Notes: generated from the sequence alone by a model not told the origin. 64,000 nucleotides of DNA from Scilla litardierei (GCA_030789695.1 CM061136.1:135978448-136042447), one strand, 5' to 3'; counted from the stretch's first letter, positions 11,411 through 22,947 are shown. Numbers and translations: made by a program.

Positions 11411-13747
11411 TTAGCCCTTTAGAAGCCAAGTCCAAGTGGACCTCCGCTTCCCAACATAATTACCATTATTAATAACATCATGAAAATAGGAATCAATATA
11501 TGCATTCATATCATTTAAGCTAGTGTTCTTAGGACCCCAAATGGTGTATGTTTTGGGAGTCCTTTTCTTAGTTGTATGCATACTAGTTAGATTTCTATGT
11601 GGTGCATGCATATTAGGAACATGGTTTCTAGCATAAAAATGAGGTGGTGGATGTGCATTGGACATACGAGGATTATATGTATGCTTGGAAACATGCATGT
11701 TGTATAAAACATATGGGTCATGCATGACATGTGGAGGATGTGCATACATGTAAGAATGATGCGTATGGGCATGTGGGTGTATTGGAGCACGTACATGAGT
11801 ATTTCTCATGTGTGGATTTGTACGTGTCCGTGGATGTAGAGCATAGAAAGTGTCATGTGTATCTACTTGTGAAGTAGGAGATTTCCTACGTGAATGAAGG
11901 TTTGTGTACAAGTAAGCATGGCTTCGCTTTTGGTTTCCACCCTTCGTGGGTTTCTTTCCAAAAGGAAGAGACTGTGAAGTGGTGACTTTCTTGGTAAGTT
12001 TGCTACCTATAGTGTTTTTGACACCACTTGTGGATGCACCGGAGGATGGCCTCACAAAGTCTATAGTGACACCATTATAGGAGGTGCGTGCATTGGATGC
12101 ATTTGCTTTCACAAAACCAAGACCAACACGATGTGTGGCCGGAAATTGGTTTGCAAGCAAATCGTCCAATTGTCCTTTTCCCTTATTGAATCCCACAATA
12201 CGGGAGGACATGAGCTCATATTTCTCCTTAAGAGAAGAAATGTTGGTATCCAAGGTGGACACCCGTGCTTTGAGCTCGTGCACTTGGGTTTTAAGAGAAT
12301 CATTCTCTAAACCCAATTGTGTGTGTCGTGAAACTAGATCACTATTATCCTTGAGATGTGTTTGATCTAGTTGAGATTTGAGGGTATTCACCTCATTTCT
12401 CAAAGTGACATTTTAAGAAGCTAAATTCGCTTTCTCAAGGGTTAAAGTATCAACAATGGTGTCATTGTTGATAATGCATGGAATGGATGGATTGCTAACA
12501 TTTAATTTCTTTAAACTAGTGTATCTAAGCATAAAAGATTGATACCTAGCAAATAATTCTTCATTGGCAATTCGTAATTCATCCATAGTTACATCGGTAT
12601 AATCCATGTCGGAATTACTCTCATCGGAGAGTGAATCTTCTCGGGCCATGAAGCACATGTGGGTACTTTCACCCTTCTCATCATCAGAATCACTTGATGA
12701 GTCTCCACTTGAGTCATCGAATGTACCGACGAGTCCTTTCTTCTTATCTCTCTTATTCTTGTCGGACTTGTGATACTTCGAAGCCTTCACTTCTCTTTGT
12801 TTCTTAACATTGGGAAATCCTTCTTGATGTGCACTGGCTTGTTACACTTAAAGCACAGAGAGGAAGTATTATTAGTAGACTCAAATCTTTTGTTAGAGGG
12901 AAATTTACCTTTGCGAAAGAAACATCGGAACTTCTTCGCCATTTGGGCCATTTCACTCAAGTCCATCTTATCTTCTGATTCTTCACTATCGGATGATGAG
13001 GAATTGGCGTTGAATGCCAAAGCTTTCTTCTTGGCCTCCGAAGGATTCATCATAGCTCGAATCTTTAATCGGTTCTCATGTCTTACTTCATCAGACATGA
13101 GAGTCCCGATAAGATTCACAACTGTGTAAGTCTTCAAGTCGTTGACCTCCTCGATGGTGATAGCTCTTCTTTTCCATTTGGATGTCATTTCCATTATGAT
13201 CTTCCTTACCTTTTCTGGTTCGGTGTATGTTTGGCCAAGAGCTTCTAGTTCATTGGTGATGTCGGTAAAACGTCCGTACATCGATGCTATGTTTTCATTT
13301 TTCCTGCATATGAAACATATCAATGTTTTGCACAGCAACATAGAGTTTAGAAAGTTTTACCTTGTTCGTTCCCTCATGGGTAACGATGAGATGGTTTCAA
13401 ATTTGATATGCACTCTTACATGTGCATATCTTGTTGAAGTCATTCGGGTCCAACGTAAAATGAAGAGTGTTCATTGCTTTTGCGTTGTTGACTTCGGTAG
13501 ATTTCTCGGAAGCCGTCCATTTTTCAAAATCCTCTTCGGTGGGCTCGACGTATTCCTTGTGGAGGGTTCTCCAAAGTGAAGCACTCCTAAGGAACGTTTC
13601 CATCCAGCATTTTCAATAGCCAAAGTTCGTGCCATTGAAACGTGGAGGACACACCGTGGATTGACCTTCGAAAAGAGTGGACGCTCCATCACGATCGTGA
13701 TTTTTGTACGAAATCGATGGAGGAACGTTGTTGTTGTTAGATGCCAT
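11411..13747 (-). pseudogene. Copia-2 gag, decayed
   Basis: Start at 13747 (MASNNNVPPSISYKN...), close to the primer site. The N-terminal motif RFNGTNFGYWK is followed by Gag helices (FYRH, ITNELEALGQ, TLMSDEV). The zinc knuckle near 12880-12830 reads CFKCNKPVHIKKDF, where the last Cys of CCHC is Phe, so zinc binding should be lost. An acidic/serine linker then leads into a coiled-coil segment and a Tyr/His/Met-rich tail (12403-11411). Frames change at about 13397, 13341, 12787 and 12413. Confidence 0.85.
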
Positions 13748-13757
13748 ATAACCTTGC

Positions 13758-13769
13758 GCTCTGATACCA
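13758..13769 (-). promoter_or_regulatory. Copia-2 primer binding site (tRNA-iMet)
   Basis: Minus strand TGGTATCAGAGC two bases from the LTR end, as in Copia-1. Confidence 0.92.
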
Positions 13770-13771
13770 AT

Positions 13772-15587
13772 TGTAAGGACCCTGCCTATGGAGAAAACAC
13801 TAGAAGGGGAGTTGAATAGTGTTTACGCAATTTAAAAAGATAGTTACACCAATTTAAATTCCTAACCAACAAAATAGTGCGGAATAGAAATAAACCCAAA
13901 ATGAAACAAATGCAAACGCAAGGATGTTTCAAGGGTTTGGATTACCCAAGTCACTTCCCGACTTGTTTCTGGTAATCCTACGTCCCTTCTACCCGGTTAA
14001 CAACCGGATACTCAAGTTAGAACCCTAACTTGAGGTTTCCTTAAAACCCACTTGTAGCAACCCTACAAGTGAAATCGAAATACAATCGATTGACCTTGAC
14101 TCCCACAACTTGGGACAAAGCAAACCACTCTCACAACCCTAGAGTAAATTCAAATAACGAAAGTTATGAAATATGAAAGCAACACTTACAATCACCTATG
14201 CCTTGAAGTAGAACTTGAAGGAGAAGTGTGTTGTGTGTTAAAAGACTCTCATGGAAGAGAGGACAGCCCTTTCTCTTAACTGCACCAAATGCCTCAAAGA
14301 TATCTCTTTGGTTCTAGGTTGGAGAGCAAGAGATTGAAGATTGGAATTCTTAGGGCTTTAGGGTTTTTGAGAGCTTTGATCTTGAGAGATTTAGCAAAAT
14401 GAAACTTGGAAGAATGAGTAACCTCTCAATGAAACAGTAGATGATCCTTATATAAGTTTCTCAAAACCCTACAAACGAATTCAGCAAAACCGCTTTGAAA
14501 TCCATGAGAAAAATCTCAACGGATAGAATCTGAGCCCGTGACAGTCGACTGTTGAGAAAATCACAGTCGACTGCTGCTCATTCAGATAGGGTAGGTGAGA
14601 ATTCATAACGGTAACTTACCACGTGGACAGTCGACTAATGAGGCATAGACAGTCGACTGTTGAATCAACAGGCGAATGTAAATCCTACTACAGGCGACTG
14701 GCCGTAAGTTGGGTAAGTTGATGAATTCTGGAAAACATCTGGGATAACAGGACAGACGACTGATGAAGAGACGACAGTTGAATGTTAATCAGAACAGGCG
14801 ACTGTAATTCCTTCTACAGACGACTGTCAAAACCCTGAGATTTTCCAGAGAGTTGAGTCAACAAATTGGCTCACAGACAGACGACTGTTGCAGCATTGAC
14901 AGTCGACTGTTCCATTGGACAGTCGACTGTAAATCCAACATAAGTCGACTGGCCAGAGTAATCAGAGAAATAGACTTTGAGCTAAAGATAGACAGGCGAC
15001 TGATTAACAAAACACAGTCGAATGTCACTTGGACAGGCACCTGTGAATCGTTCATGAGTCGCCCGTGGGAATTAAAGCAGAGAAGCCCAAAACTTAGACT
15101 GTAAAAGTTTGAGCATAACAGGCGACTGTAGAACAAAACACAGTCGACTGTTTTTGAGACAGGCGACTGTAAAATGTTCGCCTGTCGACTGTTATAAACA
15201 ATATTTGCACAATCAATATAGAAATGAATTGGAGTCTAAGGACGATTAATCTAATGATGTCCTAAGACTGAAATGAAGATGTGTGTGTGTGCTCCAACAA
15301 TGTTCTACTTCTAAGCTACATACTAGAAGAGATATAAGAAAGTTACATTTGACGAACTCCCTCTTCTATCCAAAGCATGAGATTAAAGTCTTCTAGGAGC
15401 TTTAATCACCATTTACGATCATCCAATCCATTTCATTTGCCTTTAATGATCTTTGAGTGTCATCCATTGCAAGTAGATCTTCATAATAAGCTTAGGCAAT
15501 GGATTAACTACAAAATATGGGATTAGTCACAAGTATTTATGTTTTCTCATCATTAATACCAAGTAGGGAGAAGTCCAATACTCAACA
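13772..15587 (-). repeat. Copia-2 5' LTR
   Basis: 1816 bp, TGTTGAGTATTGG...CTTACA in LTR sense. A TATA box sits on the minus strand at 14447-14456 (CTTATATAAG). It shares ends and palindrome type with Copia-1, but most of its sequence differs. Confidence 0.88.
14542..15190. repeat. CAGTCGACTG palindrome array in Copia-2 LTR
   Basis: About twenty palindromes or decayed palindromes of form CAGKCGMCTG, upstream of the TATA box in LTR sense. Pairs separated by 12-14 nt (TGTAAATCC...) recur near 14670, 14795, 14925 and 15030. Confidence 0.9.
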
Positions 15588-16076
15588 ATAGAATGAGTTA
15601 CCTCCTCCTCCCTTAATGGGAAGGCTTTATATAGATTTGGCCGGAGTGCAATTTTGTCATTACAGGTAGCAAGCATTTCTTGTGTGGGCAAGGCTCATAC
15701 GTGCATTTTGCGGAGGGGCCTGAGGGCCTTCGCCTAAGTTAAGGCTGGGACTTCTTGATGACTTGTGTTTGTGAGACTTTTAGCTGGTATAATACCAACT
15801 CCCTTGTCAAAGAAATAAAAAATAAACAAAAATTAAAATAAAAAAGACATAATCACACAATAATACCTTAAAGTCTTCTTAGTGTTGCATATAACCACCA
15901 CATAGTTTTTTTTGTTCCCTGAAAATACCTCGTATTTTAAAACTTTGCACATTGCTACCTTTCCTTACAGAACAATTATACTATGTCAAACTATATTTCA
16001 ATCTGACAGAAATGTGATTTTTTAAAGATATTAATACCATTATGTTTATTAAAATTTACCGAAAAACCATGTCCAT
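15588..16076. other. Unassigned AT-rich stretch
   Basis: Lies between the Copia-2 and Tat LTR ends. No ORF of note, no repeat shared with the rest of the window, and A/T-rich runs at 15810-15870. It may be older flanking DNA into which both elements inserted. Confidence 0.5.
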
Positions 16077-17148
16077 TGTTACGTGGTAAGTTCCGCGTAC
16101 AATGAATTTGTTTTGAAGGGGAACCAAGGGCACGATGGTTACAAGTTGTGGGGTGATTGTGTAGGCCGTTTACAAGTAGTGAGGGGATGTCGAGGCTAGC
16201 TGCACTTCGTAGGTCGATCTCTGGATCAATCCTGCAAGGTCGCCGCTTGTTTGCCGCTCTCCTTGAGTAAGTCGACGGTTTCTCACTGCTTGGATAAGCC
16301 CACCTGTGCAAAGAGCAGCTCGTCAGAAAGGCCAGGTTGGGCTCCAACCCTTAGCCTCTCCGATGCCTAAGTCAAAATTAGGGCTTATAAATATGGGTCG
16401 GACACATAGGCCGAGCTAGAAGTAGGTCGACCTTACGTGGCAAGCTTAGGTGGAAGAACAACTATATGGACGATATTTGCTCTTGTGTGTGAGTGAGAGT
16501 TTGAGAATCAAATCACTAACCTTTGTCTCGATGGAAGTGGAGCGGTATTTATAGCTGAAGGATGCGGTTAGGTAGGGCTGAGAGACTACTGTAGGTTCGA
16601 CCGAGGATGTAAGAGCTGTGCACGTCAGCCATGCTTTTATCAGACGGTGCAATGGCCAGGGGGTGCTTTGTCAAGGTGTCAGGGTATCATAGCCGAAAGC
16701 ATCAGACGGTCAGACGACGCAGCAGCCAGGGGGTGCTTTGTCAGGCTGTCAAGCGGCGAAAGCGTCAGTGGCGTTCTCGTACAAGGACGCTTGTCATGTT
16801 TGATGGGCTGAAGGATCATCAGGTTGCATCCGAGGAGTGGGGCTACACATGGGCCGCTTGGTTGCTCCCGGAGATGACGGGCGAGCTGGTTGCTCGATCG
16901 GCGATCTTTGGAGGAGAGCTGGCGACCTATCGGTGAGGCTGGGGCGAAGTGCGACCTTCTTGTTTGGCGAGGCAGACTTCAAAGGTGTCGAACGGGCTAA
17001 GAGGGGAGCAGGTAGCCAATCGGCAAGGTTTGGGATGAAGAGCGCCATTTCCGCTAGTCGAGGCAGACTTCACGGATGACGGGCAAGCTTGCCATGTGTC
17101 TGGCGAACTTGGAGGGGGGTCGAGGTATCACGATCTTTGGTCGTAACA
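16077..17148 (-). repeat. Tat element 3' LTR
   Basis: 1072 bp, TGTTACGACC...CGTAACA in LTR sense. Its inner 160 bp match the 5' LTR remnant at 48530-48692. A TATA box is on the minus strand at 16546-16553 (TATAAATA). A roughly 68-bp direct repeat (CAGACGG...CAGGGGGTGCTTTGTCA) occurs twice at 16635-16765. Open frames here are chance. Confidence 0.88.
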
Positions 17149-17160
17149 ATTGCCCCCGTC
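17149..17160 (-). promoter_or_regulatory. Tat polypurine tract
   Basis: Minus strand GACGGGGGCAAT abuts the 3' LTR start TGTTACG. Confidence 0.85.
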
Positions 17161-17360
17161 ATTCGAGCTTGAGACAAAAGCCCGGCCTAGTTCGGATGAT
17201 GTACAATCTTTCCATCTGTTCGAAAGGAGAGGGGGCGACCTTTGCTCCGAATGTCTGGAAAAGGCAGTAATTTGTTTGAAAAGGCCGCCCACTGCTTCGT
17301 AGCCATCATTTTGATTTGAGAGGCGGGAAAAGATCAAGGCGTCCCAGCCATCCAGGAGGT

Positions 17361-17470
17361 GACACGTGGCAGACATGACAGTGGGTGGCAGTCGAGGCGT
17401 CAAAGAGGCTCGGATCCGTGACACGTGTCCAGGCTTCGACGACAGAGATGAATCGGCATTTGCTATAAGT
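17361..17470 (+). promoter_or_regulatory. Candidate promoter of the Tat antisense gene
   Basis: A TATA box (TATAAGT, 17464-17470) on the plus strand, opposite to the element, is preceded by two G-box/ABRE-type sites: GACACGTGGC at 17361 and the palindrome GACACGTGTC at 17420. The arrangement looks like a short plant promoter driving the gene that starts about 80 bp downstream. Confidence 0.55.
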
Positions 17471-17549
17471 AGAGGAGGGGGAGATCCAGTGAGAGCTTCT
17501 TCTGCTTTAAGTTTTTTTCTTCTCCGAGTTTCTGATCGCTGCCGTTGTC

Positions 17550-20116
17550 ATGCCAGAGTTCTTGCTTACTGCTTCGACGACTTCATCGTACCATCTTCTT
17601 CTTTTCTAGGTATCTTTCTATCTCCTTAGCATAGTTTCTCCCAGTTCTTCTCGGTCGACCGCTTTAAGAGAGATTGACGAGTGGTATAGGGGTGGCAGAG
17701 CACCAGACAGCTCCACTGCAGACACAGAGGAGAGGGTGGAGGAGACTTTGCCGGTCAGACAGGATCAAGCCGAGGATAGGCCGGCGGCCGAGCTTGCCAC
17801 AGGTTTGTCGTCAGTGAACCCTAGGGATCCGAGGAAAGGGAAAGGGCCGGCCATACTGAAGCCCAGACTGTCTGCTCGGGCCATCGTGACCATGGCTGAT
17901 GCTGGGAATGTCCCTGCTGAGATCGCCGGCTCGAGTCTATGGCACTGACCTCCTTCATTCCTTTGGCCCGTGCCAAGTACCTTAGGCTGCCCTACACAGT
18001 CTGCCTTCCAACCTCTACCAAGCAGGTGTGCTTCCCCAAGGACTACGAGGTTGGGGTCTACGTCGCCTGCTTCAACCAAGGACTTCGCTTCCACCTTCCT
18101 CCTCTGCTTCTCCACATCCTAAATTTCCTTGAACTACCCCTTTTCCAACTGATGCTGAACTCAATTAGTTGCATCGTGGGCTTTCTCGTCCTTTGTGCGG
18201 GGAGCGGGATCAGTCTGACCCTCCCCCTATTTCGACACATCTTCGGGACTAAGAAGCTCGGGGCGCACTACTATCTCTCGACGAGGAGACATCGGCCTCT
18301 AATCTTGGGCTTGCTGGGGAAGATCAAAGGTTGGAAGGAGAGGTACGTGTTCGTCTAGACACCGAAGGATCTAGCGCTGAGGTCGAAATGAGGCGTGCTA
18401 AATCTAGAGGTGAACAGGGAGGTTTGCCTTGATGCAGAGGATGCCAAGCGGGCTAGGATCTTGCAGGAAGTCCCTGCGGTGGATAGGCAGTATGAGAAAC
18501 TTGCCAAGGACGAGATGATAGTTCGGCACATCTAGGCTGAAGGTAATCCGAGCTTTGTAGTTGTCGCTCCTAATTTGCTCAACCTGATCTATTTCCTTCT
18601 TGCAGGCGAGACGATGAGCTTACCAATGAAAGAGCGTGTGAGGCTGGCCTCAAAGCACGCAGGCAAACAGATAGCGAAGGGCGGCCTGAAGAGAGCTCAG
18701 GAGGGATCATCGACGGCGATGGCTGAGAAGCTCATCTGGATGAAGAAGATGAAGGTGGTGGAAGCCATGGCTGCCTCAGGCCCTCTGACGATCGTAGTAG
18801 ACACCGGCCGTCCTACTGAGAGCACCACGGCCAGAGCTGATCCCATGCTAATCGACCTCGATGCCGAGGAGAAGGTTCGGGCCGAGCCGGAGGCCCAAGG
18901 GTCTCAGAGCAGGTGACCACCTCCGAACCCAGCAATTTCGCTCCGAACTGTCCTGCCTCAGGGGTCTCCCATTGGGTCGGGCTCCAGTGGGTGAACATTG
19001 TCCGCAAATCGATGGCCATACGGTTGCCCGTCGTCCGGGCTCGGAAAGCCTACATACCCAAGCTGTGAGTCGACGCTCGCGGTGTTCAAGTCCAAGAGAG
19101 ACGAGCTCTTGGCTTTGTCGACAGAGACTCTCTGGCAGCGTCCTACCCGGTTGGCTCTGCTGAGTCGGTCTTTGACGAAGCCGGAGTGGCGACGAGGCTA
19201 GCGGAGAACGGCCTACTGACCAGAGATAGGGTCTCTGCTGAACGTGGATGTAGGTAGGTCGGCCATCTCTTTTTAAGATACATCTCTTTGTTCGTGTATG
19301 CATTATAACCTCCTTTGCTTTGCTTTGCAGGCGAATGCCATGATGGTCACCCTTAGGCGACATACAACCGGGATAAATAAGGCCGAGGCCATGTTTGGGA
19401 GGAAGCAGGCTAAGCTAGAAGCCATGAAGAAGGCTGCTGAGGAGCAGGCGACAAGGCATATGGCCTGGTAAGCAAAGCTGCAGGAATCGTATGCCATACA
19501 ACGGGCGACAATCCAAAAACAGGAGACATGCCTGGAGGAGTTTGAGAAGAGGGTTCAAGCTGAAGAAGCCCGCCGTGTCGATGCAAAGGCTACCCTTGAG
19601 CAAAGAAAAGAAGAGAGTGGTAGAGCTAGAGTAGCTGGTAGCGGTGGGGAAAGCTGAGCTGGAGGCGAAGCAGGTTGAAGCGATCCGACACTACCAGTTG
19701 ATGGAGCTCATCCCGGTAATGGAGGTGATAAAAGAGAAAGGCTTCTCAGAGGTCTGGGAGGCGTGCCTCCAAAGGATTAAGGAGAGAATATGGAGCTCTA
19801 TCCCTCGGTTGAGGTGGACTTCTCGAAGCTGCATGCTTTGGATGACGAGGAAGACGAGGAAGTGGCTATGCCGACCGAGGAAGAGGCAACGACTTTCAGG
19901 CAGAAAGCAGAGAGCAGTGCTCAAGGAGGGGGCGAAGGCTCGGGCGGAGGCCACCAAGCAGAGGGCAACCAAGGCGAGGCAACCAAGGCGAGGGCGTCCA
20001 GGTGCCGTGTGATCATTGGAGTGGGGGTTTATGGGCCAGTCTATGGGCCTTGGTTAAGGATTTTGTTGTTTTTTGTTTTCTTTTGTTTTGGACGTTTTGG
20101 GTTTCTTGTAGTGTAG
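17550..20116 (+). pseudogene. Tat antisense accessory ORF (aORF), probably intron-containing, decayed
   Basis: Tat elements are known to carry an extra gene between pol and the 3' LTR, in antisense. This locus fits. A possible start at 17550 (MPEFLLTAS...) is followed by a donor-like GTATCT at about 17611, a Ser/Pro/Gly-rich region (17640-17945), the conserved block at 17939-18358, a donor-like GTAATC near 18542 with acceptor TTCTTGCAG before 18606, a Lys/Ala-rich exon to 18916, a donor-like GTAGGT near 19250 with acceptor GCTTTGCAG before 19331, and a Glu/Lys/Ala coiled-coil region ending in an acidic tail (HALDDEEDEE, 19830-19870). Frameshifts and stops mean it is no longer functional. The biochemical role of the family is unknown to me. 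Confidence 0.65.
17939..18358 (+). CDS. Conserved putative gypsy-type transposon domain of the aORF (exon)
   Basis: Open frame of about 139 residues. It has the pattern I associate with the plant putative gypsy-type transposon domain (Transposase_28 in Pfam naming): a FPxxYE-like entry (FPKDYEVGVY), then LRFHLPPLLLHILNFLELP, VGFLVLCAG, LFRHIFGTKK and a closing IKGWKERYVFV. Despite the Pfam name I know of no demonstrated transposase activity. It overlaps the end of the previous frame by a few bases, indicating a frameshift around 17940 in a formerly continuous exon. Confidence 0.6.
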   Translation: MALTSFIPLARAKYLRLPYTVCLPTSTKQVCFPKDYEVGVYVACFNQGLRFHLPPLLLHILNFLELPLFQLMLNSISCIVGFLVLCAGSGISLTLPLFRHIFGTKKLGAHYYLSTRRHRPLILGLLGKIKGWKERYVFV

Positions 20117-20352
20117 GTCAATGTGTGGTCGGTCGAGGAGACCATTTTGTAAGGTCGACCTTTGGAAACACTTGTACATATTTTCGAATATTTTGATCAA
20201 TGGATATACTTGTCCCGACTCCATTTTGCAGACGTTTGTGTTGTGACTTGTCATTATCTCTGGGCTTTGCCTTCATGTATGCCCCCGACATTCGGGGCGA
20301 ACGAGAGCCGGGGAGAGGCCGTACCAGATGTCGAGAGTATAGAGGACGCCTG
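20117..20352 (+). other. 3' flank of the antisense gene
   Basis: T/G-rich sequence after the last antisense stop. AT-rich stretches (TTTTCGAATATTTTGATCA) might hold a plant-type polyadenylation region, but no clear signal is seen. It runs into the tandem repeat. Confidence 0.4.
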
Positions 20353-21329
20353 CCCTCCGGAGGCTCGTAAGCTTACGCTGGAGTTTGAGGGAGAGGAGGG
20401 TACAAGCCCGTAGCTCGGCCCTAGCCCTCCGGAGCCTATCGAGTGCGAAGCTCGTAAGCTTGCCCCAGAGTTTGAGGGAGGGGAGGGTACGGGCATGTAG
20501 CTCGGCCCTGGCCCTTCGGAGCCTATCGAGGGCAAAGCTCGTAAGCTTGCCCCAGAGTTTGAGGGAGGGGAAGATACGAGCCCGTAGCTCGACCCTAGCC
20601 CTCCGGAGCCTATCGAGGGCAAAGCTCATAAGCTTGTCCCTGAGTTTGAGGGAGGGGAGGGTACGAGCCCATAGCTCGGCATTGGCCCTCCAGAGCCTAT
20701 CGAGGGCGAATCTCGTAAGCTTGCCCCAGAGTTTGAGGGAGGGGAGGGTACGAGCCCGTAGCTCGGCCCTAGCCCTCCGGAGCCTATCGAGAGGGAAGCT
20801 TGTAAGCTTGTCCTGGAGTTTGAGGGAGGGGAGGGTAAGAGCCAGCAACTCGATAGTAGCCCTCCGAAGCCTATCGAGGGTGAAGCTCGTAAGCTTGCCC
20901 CGGAGTTTGAAGGAGGGGAGGGTACGAGCTTGTAGCTCGGCCCTAGCCCTCCGGAGCCTATCGAAGGCGAAGCTCGTAAGCTTGCCCCGGAGTTTGAGGG
21001 AGGAGAGGGTACGAGCCCGTAGCTCAGCCTTAGCCCTCCGGAGCCTATCGAGGGCGAAGCTTGTAAGCTTGCCTCGGATTTTGAGGGAGGGGAGGGTACG
21101 AGCCCGTAGCTCGGCCCTAGCCCTCTAGAGCCTCGTAAGCTTGCCCCGGAGTTTGAGGGAGGGGAGGGTACGAGCTCGTAGCTCGTCCCTAGCCCTCCAG
21201 AGACTATCAAGGACAAAGCTCGTAAGCTTGCCCAGAGTTCGATGGAGGGGAGGGTACGAGCCCGTAGCTCAACCCTAGCCCTCCGGAGCCTATCGATGGC
21301 GAAGCTCGTAAGCTTGCCCTGGAGTTTGA
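20353..21329. repeat. 87-bp tandem repeat, about 11 units, in the Tat 3' region
   Basis: Units recur every 87 bp (for example AGCCTATCGAGGGC at about 20433, 20520, 20607 and 20694). One unit near 21130 is shortened. Each unit holds two short inverted repeats, AAGCT-CGTA-AGCTT and CGAGC-CCGTA-GCTCG. Because 87 is divisible by three, long frames stay open on both strands with a 29-residue period. These are by-products of the repeat. Tandem repeats in the 3' region of Tat/Ogre elements are known and can seed satellites. Confidence 0.93.
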
Positions 21330-21421
21330 CAATATTCGAGGAGAGCTGAAATTTCCACATGGAGAGGGCAAAATTGAGAATATGCACAAAAAGAAGATAA
21401 TTTCATTTAAAATTTATAGTA
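21330..21421. other. Spacer between tandem repeat and integrase
   Basis: Short noncoding stretch with no recognisable feature. Confidence 0.5.
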
Positions 21422-22947
21422 TTACTGATAGTATTTGAGTAAGTGTTCTGCATTCCATGGGTGGGCTAGCTCGCCGCCTTCCATGGTTGCAAGGATGTAA
21501 GTTGTCAACCCGATGATGTCAATAATTTCATATGGGCCCTCCCATTTTGCCGTGAGCTTCCATCGGCAAGCGATCTTCAGTTTTAAGGTCGCGTCCCTGA
21601 GGACTAGGTCACCGATTCTGAAGCCCTGTTTCTTCACTCGGGAATTGTAGTACCGAGCCATCCTTTGGCTATGCTTGACGAGGTTTATCAGGGCTCGGTC
21701 TCTCACTTCGTTGATTAGCTCAAGGTTGAGGTCGAGGCCTTCCATGTTGACGTCTTCATCGAAGTATTTGAGTTGAAGGGTCTCTTCTCCCACTTCTACT
21801 GGAATGATGACCTCGGCCCTGAACGCGAGTATAAACTGACTTTCTTCGGTTGACGCTTTGTAGGTCGTGCTGTACGACCATAGGATGCCCGGTAGCTCGT
21901 CTACCCAGGACCCAAGTGTGGCGCCGACCTTCTTCTTCAGGGGGGCTAGTATACATTTGTTTGCTGCCTTCGCCATCCCATTGCACTGTAGATGCGCCAC
22001 GGAGGCGAAGTGGAGTCTGATCCCCTACTCCGAACAAAAGCTTCGGAAGTCCACACAGTCGAACTGCCTCCCATTGTCTGTCACTATGCAGTGAGGTACC
22101 CCAAAGCGGCATATGACGGACTTCCAGATGAAGCTTTTCATGTCCTTCCAAGTGATGTGCGCCAATGGTTCAGTCTCGATCCATTTGGTGAAGTAATCGA
22201 CGGCGACGACGAGGTACTTCCTCCCTCCAGACGCCTTCGAGAAAGGTCTGAGGATATCGAGGCCTCACTTGGTGAACGGGATTGAGCTAAGGATGGGGAC
22301 CAGGTCGGTCGACGGTGCAGTCTGCAGAACTTCTGGAATTCTCCGCACTTCATGACATACTAGAGCGCATCGTGGATCATGGTCGGCCAGTAATATCCTT
22401 GATGCACTGCTTTGTGGGCGTTGGTGCGTCCGTCGTAGTGGTTTAGACAGATGCATTCGTTCACCTTGCAGATGACTTGTTCGGCCTGGTCCGGCCCCAG
22501 ACACTTCAGATAAGGCATGATGTCGAACCTTGCACGGTGCTTCCGATAAAGCACACCGTCGAAGATTATGAATGACAATGCTTGCCTCTCGACCTTCTTT
22601 GCTTCGAGCCGACCTTTGGACAGGGCTCCCGTCTCAAGATAGGTCATTATTGGGCTCATCCAGGTCGTAGTTTGGCTAACACACATTAGCTCGCCGTCCT
22701 CAATGGCAGGTGTCAGCATGTTCTCGATGTAGATAGCCTTCCTAATTTCGGCCGGGGAAGATAAGGCTACCTTTGAGAGAGCATCGGCCCGGAGGTTGTT
22801 CAATCGAGGCTGATGCTGAACCTCTGCCCTCTTGAGCTTCTGAAGTTCGGCCTGGGTGCACTTTAAGTAGCGCTTCATCACATTCGTTGGACGATAAGCC
22901 TCGAGTCGCGCAGCAGTATCACATTCGTCGCCCCCATTACCCGGCAT
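21422..22947 (-). pseudogene. Tat integrase, decayed
   Basis: Integrase inserts element cDNA into the genome. Near 22470-22380 an H2C2 zinc-binding segment is recognisable (CLNHYDGRTNAHKAVHQGYYWPTM). The core at 22350-21756 contains the aspartates of GLDIL and TDNGRQF. Where the catalytic glutamate stands in NGQVEAAN of relatives, the sequence reads NGMAKAAN, so the third acidic residue is Lys. The C-terminal part (WEGPYEI...LKYYQ) ends at 21422. Frames shift at about 22360 and a stop lies near 22025. Confidence 0.88.

Larger units (their letters stand above)
7604..15587 (-). mobile_element. Copia-2: full-coding but decayed Copia retrotransposon (SIRE-like layout)
   Basis: Minus-strand element with a 5' LTR (13772-15587), a tRNA-iMet primer site, gag, and a pol in Copia order (protease, integrase, RT, RNase H). 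The coding frames hold many stops and shifts. The segment left of pol is noncoding and carries the same palindromes as its LTR, and it is cut at 7603 by Copia-1, so the 3' LTR is not recognisable in the window. A SIRE-like label is suggested by the long gag and the GCSKHMTGD and SDHGGEFEN motifs, and is tentative. Confidence 0.85.

Noticed and set aside
20273..21387. Long frames on both strands (up to about 250 codons) with 29-residue repeats
   Set aside because: Forced by an 87-bp tandem repeat with few stop codons. No domain and no consistent start.
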